Shown here piece after piece: positions 1-5,035 of a DNA stretch of 16,885 bases. This stretch comes from CAZTLE01 sp964614415 (GTDB taxonomy: Bacteria > Bacteroidota > Bacteroidia > Flavobacteriales > Flavobacteriaceae). The translations under genes and the position numbers were made by a program. The stretch lies in NCBI GenBank assembly GCA_964614415.1, contig CAZTLE010000081.1, positions 1-16,885 of the forward strand. Direction: 5' to 3'. The notes beneath the pieces are model-generated. The model saw nothing but the letters and a program-made list of their open reading frames with translations, made no database searches and was not told the origin of the DNA. Position 1 is the stretch's first letter, and every line of letters begins with the position of its first letter.

Positions 1-435
1 GATGAAACTTTTGATGAAATAGATAAAGACCTTCATTTTTCGAAATTAAAACCTGTAGGAGTTAAAATAGATGACATACTAATCTCTTATGCAGTTGGGC
101 ATAAAAATATCTTATCAATTTACAGAGTAAATTCAGAGGTTAAATCAACAGGTATAGAAAATGACAGATGGCCATATTATGTCGTCGGAGAAAACTTAAC
201 ACCGTTTTACGGACAAGAGTGGAGTAATTACGGAATAGGAATTTCAAACTTAAAAACTGAAGTATTAAATAACAACTTATTTGATATAACACCAAGTGGA
301 AAAAACAGCTATGGAAGTTTAATGCGAGGTGCTGATAAATTAAGAGTAACACCAGAATTTGGACAATATATAATTGACAAAATAGTCAAAATTGATAATG
401 AAATAAAAACTAAGGCTAACAATGGCTATAAGTAA
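1..435 (+). CDS. EVE/PUA-like domain protein, 3' part only
   Basis: The reading frame is open from the first base of the window to a TAA at 433-435, giving 144 residues; the start lies outside. The segment K-P-V-G-V-K-I-D-D-I-L-I-S-Y-A, a later strand ending in I-Y-R-V, and D-R-W-P-Y-Y-V-V resemble the barrel of EVE/PUA-like domains, which read modified bases and are often attached to restriction or nuclease modules. The match is from pattern memory and is loose. The C-terminal stretch (residues about 105-144) is basic and probably helical. The missing upstream part could be a nuclease or a helicase. Codon use is AT-rich, like the two genes that follow. A 127-base gap with foldable DNA separates it from the next gene. 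Confidence 0.6.
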   Translation, partial: DETFDEIDKDLHFSKLKPVGVKIDDILISYAVGHKNILSIYRVNSEVKSTGIENDRWPYYVVGENLTPFYGQEWSNYGIGISNLKTEVLNNNLFDITPSGKNSYGSLMRGADKLRVTPEFGQYIIDKIVKIDNEIKTKANNGYK

Positions 436-454
436 TTGCTTCTACTGGCCTACT

Positions 455-479
455 TTGGAAATTCCTACGGAATTTCCAA
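455..479. repeat. perfect 11-bp inverted repeat with 3-base loop
   Basis: TTGGAAATTCC, then TAC, then GGAATTTCCAA. It lies 20 bases after the stop of the EVE-like gene. No run of T follows, so it is a poor intrinsic terminator. It could stop or stabilise the transcript end, or be part of the folded recombination site proposed for this gap. Confidence 0.8.
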
Positions 480-541
480 CTTGGTGCGTAATTGCAAAGT
501 TAATCTCAAACCCACGCAACTACTCATAAAAAACCGTTGTC
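476..541 (+). other. possible degenerate attC-like site
   Basis: A CAAC box (477-480) is followed closely by GTGCGT (484-489). ACGCA (514-518) lies downstream and could pair with it, and a GTTGT box (536-540) closes the stretch 21 bases before the next start codon. The nested order CAAC / arm / loop / arm / GTTG is that of an integron attC site. However, the spacer on the right (about 17 bases) is far longer than on the left (3 bases), which is not typical. It is supported mainly by the better site at 2241-2303, which also ends in GTTGT. Confidence 0.25.
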
Positions 542-561
542 GATAATGAAATAAAGAAAAT

Positions 562-2232
562 ATGCCAAGAGAAATTAACCATCTTACGATTGAATTAGAC
601 GGAATAGGCCATACTCTGACTGACAGACGACTTGCTGTACCTATTTATCAAAGATCTTATGCATGGGAAGAAAAGCATGTCATTGATTTATACGATGATT
701 TATTATCAGCCTTAAGAAATTCAGAAGATGAATATTTTATTGGTTCAGTTGTAATTTCCGCAGGTGCAGATAGAGATGAAGTTGTTGATGGCCAACAGAG
801 GTTAGCTACTATAGCAATCTTAATAAGTGCTATTCGAGACCATTTCGCCTCCATTGAGGATGATGAAAGAGCAACCGACATTCAAAATCAATACCTTTCT
901 AAAAGAGATAGAAGATCACAAGAGGTCGTGCCAAACTTGAAGTTGAACAATAACGACAATGACTATTTCTACAAGAAAATTATTCTCTTCGATGATCACC
1001 CTGTCGAAACTACACGAGCATCACATGAGAGGATCGAAAAAGCTTATCAAATAGCAAGAAACAAAATTAGAGCATTTGTATCTACTGAAAACAACCCTGC
1101 CAATACTCTTCTCGATATCTGCGATTTCATTGATAACCATCTTAAAATAATAGTTGTTCTTGTTCCAGATCACGCAAATGCTTTTACAATTTTTGAAACA
1201 CTAAATGATAGAGGATTAGACCTTGCTATCTCTGACCTTTTGAAAAACTATTTATTGGGACAATCTGACAATAGGCTTGAAGAAGTACAGGAAAACTGGG
1301 CAAAGATGTATACCCTACTTGAATCCACAGATAACGAAAGTCTTGTGGTCACATTCATTAGACATTATTGGTCTTCAATTTATGGACTAACTAGAGAAAG
1401 AGAACTGTATAGCAAGATCAAGCAAAGAATAACGTCAAAACAGCGATCAGTCGACTTATCGATAGAGTTAGAGAGAGCAGCAAGGGTTTATGTCGCATTA
1501 ATAGATACAAGTCAGAGTTATTGGAATGACTATTCTTTAGAGGCCAAAAATCATATGGCAACTTTAAACTTATTTAAAATGACTCAAATGAGACCTTTGC
1601 TATTAGCTATAATGGACAAGTTTTCAACTACTGAGATCGAAAGATCATTGAAATTCTTAGTTGCTGTTTCATCAAGATTTTTAATCACAGGAGGATTAGG
1701 TGGAGGAGCTCTTGAAGCACAATTTAGCGACAGAGCAAAGGAAATAAGTGAGGGAACAATTACTACTAAAAGTGGTCTTAAAGACGCAATGTCAAGGTCT
1801 ATTCCTTCTGATACCGCATTTAAGGATGCCTTTAAAACAGCTTCTGTATCCAAGCAGTATTTGGCACGTTATTATTTGATGACCTTAGAAAAATCAGCAA
1901 ATGGAGAAGATAATCCAGAATTAATTCCTAATGCAGACACTTCAGCTGTGAATTTAGAACACGTTTTACCCAAAACACTCACTCCAGGTTGGGATTTTAA
2001 TCCAGATCAGCATAGAGCTTATGTCAAAAGGTTAGGAAACTTGGCCATTATGAGTACAAGACTCAATTCAGAAATTGGAAATTCAAGTTTCGAAATTAAA
2101 AAGCCATATTATGAAGCTTCAGATTTTACATTGACTAAATCCATTGCTGATGCCGTTGATTGGACTGAAGTAGAAATCAATTCAAGACAAGAACGGATGG
2201 CGGAATTAGCTTTAAATACATGGAGAATATAA
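562..2232 (+). CDS. GmrSD-like DUF262/DUF1524 nuclease (type IV restriction-like)
   Basis: A 556-residue protein with the two halves of the GmrSD family fused. The N-terminal DUF262 domain has PIYQRSYAW at 27-35, the DGQQR motif at 76-80 and FETLNDRG at 211-218; this domain binds or hydrolyses nucleotide and is ParB-like in fold. A helical middle (about 230-440) leads to the C-terminal DUF1524 HNH-type nuclease with EHVLPK at 466-471 (H467 the likely catalytic His), LGNL at 491-494, and N502, F510, K513/K514 and Y516 in the usual order. Known relatives (GmrSD, BrxU, SspE) cut foreign DNA with modified bases or DNA lacking host marks, so phage defence is the likely role; the target is not readable from sequence. 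All key motifs are present, so it is probably active. The start is the ATG at 562; no clear ribosome binding site precedes it. It stands between two foldable elements, suggesting a mobile cassette. Confidence 0.88.
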   Translation: MPREINHLTIELDGIGHTLTDRRLAVPIYQRSYAWEEKHVIDLYDDLLSALRNSEDEYFIGSVVISAGADRDEVVDGQQRLATIAILISAIRDHFASIEDDERATDIQNQYLSKRDRRSQEVVPNLKLNNNDNDYFYKKIILFDDHPVETTRASHERIEKAYQIARNKIRAFVSTENNPANTLLDICDFIDNHLKIIVVLVPDHANAFTIFETLNDRGLDLAISDLLKNYLLGQSDNRLEEVQENWAKMYTLLESTDNESLVVTFIRHYWSSIYGLTRERELYSKIKQRITSKQRSVDLSIELERAARVYVALIDTSQSYWNDYSLEAKNHMATLNLFKMTQMRPLLLAIMDKFSTTEIERSLKFLVAVSSRFLITGGLGGGALEAQFSDRAKEISEGTITTKSGLKDAMSRSIPSDTAFKDAFKTASVSKQYLARYYLMTLEKSANGEDNPELIPNADTSAVNLEHVLPKTLTPGWDFNPDQHRAYVKRLGNLAIMSTRLNSEIGNSSFEIKKPYYEASDFTLTKSIADAVDWTEVEINSRQERMAELALNTWRI

Positions 2233-2240
2233 ACACTATC

Positions 2241-2303
2241 GACAACATGGTATATGAAATCATACCTCGTACCTCGCTACGCTTCATATGCTAAACGTTG
2301 TAC
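2241..2303 (+). other. attC-like folded recombination site (candidate)
   Basis: Just after the DUF262 gene, two outer boxes, ACAAC (2242-2246) and GTTGT (2297-2301), are complementary. Inside them GTATATGAA (2250-2258) pairs with TTCATATGC (2283-2291) with one wobble pair. Between outer and inner arms are unequal unpaired spacers (3 and 5 bases). A third small stem CGTA/TACG (2268-2271 / 2278-2281) closes the tip. This matches the R''-L''-loop-L'-R' plan of integron attC sites, including the unpaired spacer. The R' box reads GTTGTAC, which departs from strict GTTRRRY, although naturally used sites also vary there. The next gene starts 9 bases after the site. Confidence 0.45.
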
Positions 2304-2309
2304 CTAATT

Positions 2310-2900
2310 ATGAATTTGAATGAAGTAAAACACGTTCTTACAATTTCAATGGAAGACCTTAGATTGAGAAAACCTAAGGATTATGAAGCTTTTGAGAAAA
2401 TATTAATATCTATCGTTGGAATATCTTCTCCTAACAAAACTATAAGTTTAGGGAAAAACCTAACTAAGAAAATTTTTGAATACGATAACGAGTTGAATAT
2501 AGTTCTTGTCGGACATTTATATTTAGAAAAGTACTTAAATGATATCTTAGGCAAAAATTTAAAAGGTTTCGAAACTTTAGAAAAAAAAGGAATTCTAAAC
2601 TCTTTTTATAAAAAAGTAACTTATTTACAAGCGGAAAAAATTACCCCTTCTGACTTACTTGATAATATCATTACGTACAATAAATTAAGAAATAAATTTG
2701 CTCACAAGCTGAATTACGATATAATCGAATTTGATATTTTTGAATTTGGTTATCTAAAAAGATATCAATCAGAGTTTAAGGTCAAAAGGAAAAAAGAGAA
2801 ACGTATATTATATAGGATTTTTATAAGGTTAATCACTTATCACATAATGGTTATGTTGACTCGGTCACATAATTATCTCTTTTTACTGGATGAAGAATAA
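2310..2900 (+). CDS. HEPN-like protein with RNxxxH ribonuclease motif
   Basis: A 196-residue protein when begun at the ATG at 2310; the frame stays open to a TTG at 2298, but that codon lies in the attC-like right box, so ATG is preferred. It is largely helical and carries YNKLRNKFAH in its second half. The R-N-K-F-A-H element is an Rx4H motif as found in HEPN domains, the RNase fold of many toxin and abortive-infection proteins. No membrane segment, no partner domain and no nucleotidyltransferase neighbour (as in MNT/HEPN pairs) is visible. It is very Lys/Ile/Asn-rich and AT-rich. A toxin-like or antiviral RNase is the best guess; it could also be a non-catalytic HEPN scaffold. It follows the GmrSD-like gene in the same direction. 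Confidence 0.6.
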   Translation: MNLNEVKHVLTISMEDLRLRKPKDYEAFEKILISIVGISSPNKTISLGKNLTKKIFEYDNELNIVLVGHLYLEKYLNDILGKNLKGFETLEKKGILNSFYKKVTYLQAEKITPSDLLDNIITYNKLRNKFAHKLNYDIIEFDIFEFGYLKRYQSEFKVKRKKEKRILYRIFIRLITYHIMVMLTRSHNYLFLLDEE

Positions 2901-2934
2901 CTTGGAATAAAAATGGCTGCAATTTCCACCCGCT

Positions 2935-2958
2935 GGCGCTAGACTTCTGTCTGGTGTC
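2935..2958. repeat. 10-bp hairpin with TTCT loop after the HEPN-like gene
   Basis: GGCGCTAGAC, TTCT, GTCTGGTGTC: all ten pairs form if G-T wobbles are allowed. It stands 34 bases after the HEPN-like stop and is much more GC-rich than its surroundings. There is no T-run directly behind it. It may be the tip of a third attC-like site whose outer boxes I cannot find, or an RNA 3'-end hairpin. Confidence 0.6.
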
Positions 2959-3021
2959 CCCTCTCAATTTTATAAATACTAGTTCTCGGTAACTTTCCAA
3001 TCTATTTGTCATCTAATAAGT

Positions 3022-3384
3022 ATGATAGGCCCTATAGGTATATACGAACAAGGTCACATTATAGAATTACAACCCGGCATTTACACCATTAAAGCTTTAG
3101 ATAGTTGGTTGGTTCGCATCAATAATTTCAAGGTACGCTTCCGTGAAGTCAACGGCGATCTCGAGCTAACTTGGAAAAAGAAAAAATTAGGCGCGAATGA
3201 TCATGCCTTTAAAAGAAAAACCAAGAGCATTGGTGAGGTTCATGTTCCCAAATGGACCAAATACTCTATACATTTCGAAAATCAAAAAAGCCTGAGGGTA
3301 ATAAAAATGAACTATGGATTCTTTATTGGTCTTATAATGGACAAAGCAATCCCTCCAGAGCAAGTTCAAATCGTTTTAACTTAA
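3022..3384 (+). CDS. unrecognised 120-residue protein
   Basis: An open frame from ATG 3022 to TAA 3384. I do not recognise the family. The sequence alternates short hydrophobic and charged stretches (I-I-E-L-Q-P-G-I-Y-T-I-K-A-L near the start, V-K-K-like basic patches at about 52-70, V-Q-I-V-L-T at the end), suggesting a compact beta-rich soluble protein. There is no signal peptide or membrane segment, and it is strongly basic. It is in the same direction as its neighbours, 121 bases after the HEPN-like gene and 118 bases before the symE-like gene. Composition is intermediate between the AT-rich left genes and the rest. It could be the last gene of the accessory block. Other frames across this stretch are shorter and lack coding character. 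Confidence 0.6.
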   Translation: MIGPIGIYEQGHIIELQPGIYTIKALDSWLVRINNFKVRFREVNGDLELTWKKKKLGANDHAFKRKTKSIGEVHVPKWTKYSIHFENQKSLRVIKMNYGFFIGLIMDKAIPPEQVQIVLT

Positions 3385-3468
3385 AATCTTCTTCCACAAA
3401 CCCCTCATCTCCAACCTCATACCTAGTTGTCAACTTCCCGTATGACATCTTTTTCAAACCTTCTTTTT

Positions 3469-3504
3469 ATGTTTACAGCAACGAATAAAAACACTTGTAA
3501 ACAT
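3469..3504. promoter_or_regulatory. 9-bp inverted repeat covering the symE-like start
   Basis: ATGTTTACA (3469-3477) and TGTAAACAT (3496-3504) are perfect inverted copies separated by 18 bases. The right arm includes the first two bases of the start codon (3503-3505). As DNA it could be an operator with two half-sites 27 bases apart centre to centre; as RNA it would hide the start codon in a stem. Either would lower expression of a potentially toxic product. No clear -7 element can be placed with confidence in the loop. Confidence 0.5.
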
Positions 3505-3685
3505 GCGTAAACGCACCATCACCGCCAAGTTCCGAAGAAGAGTATTTGATAATGTAGCTGTACCGGAGTTACGGCTGGAAGGCAATTGGTTTCGCAACGC
3601 CGGTTTTGAGATCGGGGATGTTGTGGAAGTTGTTTCTAAGAAAGGACAGGTTGTTATTAGGAAAGCTAAAAGCGATGAGGTATAG
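3503..3685 (+). CDS. SymE-like small protein (AbrB-fold toxin family)
   Basis: Sixty residues. The core V-P-E-L-R-L-E-G-N-W-F-R-N-A-G-F followed by E-I-G-D-V-V-E-V-V and a final V-V-I-R-K matches the SymE toxin domain (PF08845), an AbrB-like swapped hairpin fold. E. coli SymE is an SOS-induced protein kept low by an antisense RNA and affects RNA or the nucleoid. This copy is about half the length of E. coli SymE and consists of little more than the domain with a basic N-terminus (M-R-K-R-T). Start at ATG 3503, which is inside the right arm of an inverted repeat. No SOS box or antisense promoter can be shown here. Neighbours are unrelated, though the upstream genes are defence-like. Confidence 0.75.
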   Translation: MRKRTITAKFRRRVFDNVAVPELRLEGNWFRNAGFEIGDVVEVVSKKGQVVIRKAKSDEV

Positions 3686-3694
3686 AGGTTACTA

Positions 3695-3723
3695 GGTTAT
3701 TGGGTTAATTGTTATTGGTTATT
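3695..3723. repeat. dispersed AT-rich intergenic repeat, copy 1 (left module)
   Basis: GGTTATTGGGTTAATTG plus TTATTGGTTATT. Near-identical text recurs at 16828-16860, and a short version at 8313-8329, always between genes. This kind of GGTTATTGG text is common between genes in some Flavobacteriaceae; no coding role is apparent. Confidence 0.55.
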
Positions 3724-3755
3724 CACTTTTTAGGGACGTTGAAAACCCAAATAAC

Positions 3756-3770
3756 CACGTCAGGGACGTG
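3756..3770. promoter_or_regulatory. short perfect palindrome upstream of membrane protein gene
   Basis: CACGTC AGG GACGTG: a 6-bp inverted repeat with a 3-base centre. The half AGGGACGT also occurs at 3732-3739. It lies 30 bases before the -7-like element at 3801, so it could be an operator for the next gene. It could also be the stem of a transcript end for symE, but the T-run (3786-3792) begins about 16 bases later, too far for a standard terminator. Confidence 0.35.
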
Positions 3771-3800
3771 ATAGACTGCGTGAGCCTTTTTTAATTGTGT

Positions 3801-3808
3801 TATCTTTA
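3801..3808 (+). promoter_or_regulatory. candidate Bacteroidota -7 promoter element
   Basis: TATCTTTA fits the Bacteroidota/flavobacterial TAnnTTTG-type -7 box in seven of eight positions. It is placed 80 bases before the ATG at 3888. No convincing TTG -33 box is seen at the usual distance. Its presence argues against translation starting at the upstream in-frame TTG at 3795. Confidence 0.4.
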
Positions 3809-3887
3809 TGGTACTTACTCCCCTTTTCCGGCATTTTTAACGGCTGGAAATCGAGGAGTTTTTTTATGGACTAACAAAACAGGGCAT

Positions 3888-4625
3888 ATGGAACATAACA
3901 AGAAGTTCAAATTTTGTTTAAAAGGAGCGTCTGTAGTATCCTTTATTTGGTCGATCCTTTTCATACCGTATTTCTATTATCTGGACTATCTAACAAATCA
4001 CTACGGCCCATTGGATGACCCCTCTTACAATCCTTCGTTTTCGACGGTGATAGGTGCCGCTATTCTAATGCTCATTCTACTTATTACGGTAAGAGCATTT
4101 AGTATTCTTATGAACAGATCCCGAAAGGCAGGAAAGGACTTTGTCACCAAAAAAATCATAAAGGACCCTGAAAAACTAAAAGCGGAATTAGAAAAGAATA
4201 AAACCGAAAGTATGTCAGAGAAGGTTTTTAATTTCTTTACAGATCAGCTTATACTGGATGATGTCAGTATTAGTACTAATGGAGCATGGAAATATATTGG
4301 GATTGCGTTTTTCATATTCATTTTGTATTTCTTTGGACTGGATAATCCATTTGAACCAGTGTCAAATCTCATCTTTATCTTTTTCCTTTTGCTTTTCTTC
4401 AACGAAGGATACAGATCTATTTTTGTTCCCGGAGGGCTAATTGGGTTGTCCTACTCTTTCATTTGTTGTGGATTGTTGGTGTTTGGTTTCTTTTCTGAGA
4501 GTCGCAATTATAAGATGATAATCATAAGTATTCTTACCTACCTTTTGCTCTTAGTCTTTACCCGGATAAGCAGAAAAGTATTTGTTCACATTGAACGAGA
4601 TACCTTGCGGCCCTCCCCGGAATAG
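3888..4625 (+). CDS. six-segment membrane protein of unknown function
   Basis: A 245-residue protein from ATG 3888; the frame is open back to a TTG at 3795, but a promoter-like TATCTTTA overlaps that region and the first 31 residues would have no hydrophobic or conserved character. Likely membrane segments are at about 14-33, 52-75, 134-150, 158-172, 182-202 and 208-226. A cytosolic or loop section of about 55 mostly charged residues (76-130, with K-D-P-E-K-L-K-A-E-L-E-K) lies between segments 2 and 3. No catalytic motif or transporter signature is recognised. It stands alone, 202 bases after symE-like and 410 before the DUF4157 gene, all on the same strand. A link to either is possible but unsupported. 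Confidence 0.75.
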   Translation: MEHNKKFKFCLKGASVVSFIWSILFIPYFYYLDYLTNHYGPLDDPSYNPSFSTVIGAAILMLILLITVRAFSILMNRSRKAGKDFVTKKIIKDPEKLKAELEKNKTESMSEKVFNFFTDQLILDDVSISTNGAWKYIGIAFFIFILYFFGLDNPFEPVSNLIFIFFLLLFFNEGYRSIFVPGGLIGLSYSFICCGLLVFGFFSESRNYKMIIISILTYLLLLVFTRISRKVFVHIERDTLRPSPE

Positions 4626-4727
4626 GGTCTTCAAACCCAATCGACATGCTAATAAATCCCATTAACTTACTAAAGAACCGGGCGAGCCTGTTAATCAACC
4701 CCAAACGCCTGCTTACAAAGCAAGACA

Positions 4728-4819
4728 GCATACTACATATAGTAAGCGAGCATACTTCCAGACTATGCATGCATACTAAAAAGGTATGCGCGCATACTTA
4801 AAAACTATGCGATCAATGA
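4728..4819. repeat. 21-bp palindromic tandem array (possible operator array)
   Basis: GCATACT occurs at 4728-4734, 4750-4756, 4771-4777 and 4792-4798, a spacing of 22, 21 and 21 bases. From 4741 the left halves AGTAAGC, ACTATGC, GGTATGC, ACTATGC start at 4741, 4762, 4783 and 4804, exactly 21 bases apart. The idealised unit AGTATGCGCGCATACT is a perfect palindrome. Units are separated by 5-base A-rich or mixed spacers. Twenty-one bases is two helical turns, so bound dimers would lie on one DNA face. It is the kind of array expected for cooperative regulator binding or an iteron. It lies about 220-300 bases upstream of the DUF4157 gene start. Confidence 0.75.
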
Positions 4820-4848
4820 GTTCGGCAGGCTGAGTTTCGGACAAAGGT

Positions 4849-4946
4849 CGAAGTCGGAAGATCGAAGTCAGAAGATGGAAGTCGGAAGACCGAAGTCGAA
4901 AGACCACAGACAAAAGACCACAGACTGAAAATCGAAGTCTGCCCAT
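4849..4946. repeat. seven-copy 14-bp tandem repeat
   Basis: Units begin at 4849, 4863, 4877, 4891, 4905, 4919 and 4933. The first four are close to CGAAGTCGGAAGAT/C; units five and six (CACAGACAAAAGAC, CACAGACTGAAAAT) have diverged but keep the 14-base step; the seventh returns to CGAAGTCT. Related GAAGTCGG text appears at 8259-8305. It directly follows the 21-bp array and precedes the DUF4157 gene by 90 bases. Such text is a known kind of flavobacterial intergenic filler, though the strict 14-base phase is notable. Confidence 0.75.
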
Positions 4947-4962
4947 ACCCAAAATCTCCAAT

Positions 4963-4978
4963 TACGTACTACTACGTA
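4963..4978. promoter_or_regulatory. paired TACGTA palindromes 10 bases apart
   Basis: TACGTA at 4963-4968 and 4973-4978, one helical turn apart, 58 bases before the DUF4157 gene ATG. A regulator site is possible. Nothing else supports it, and a -7 element is not clearly visible (TACCTTGT at about 5001 is a weak candidate). Confidence 0.25.
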
Positions 4979-5035
4979 TAGGAAAGCAACATATATGCCT
5001 CTACCTTGTCTTCTTACATTCACAGATACGAGGCA

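Noticed and set aside
455..479. Intrinsic terminator after the EVE-like gene
   Set aside because: The stem is perfect but AT-rich and is followed by CTTGGTGCG rather than a T-run.
3426..3434. GTTGTCAAC as a further attC remnant
   Set aside because: The nine bases contain R-like boxes back to back, but no inner arms can be paired around them; such a short match may be chance.
3756..3792. Terminator behind the symE-like gene
   Set aside because: The CACGTC/GACGTG stem and the T-run are about 16 bases apart, too far for the usual form.
3795..3887. Extended N-terminus of the membrane protein from TTG 3795
   Set aside because: A TATCTTTA promoter-like box lies within the stretch, and the extra residues lack a signal or helix; ATG 3888 is preferred.
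4728..4946. CRISPR-like array
   Set aside because: Units are 21 and 14 bases with spacers of at most 5 bases; there are no unique spacers of about 30 bases and no cas genes.
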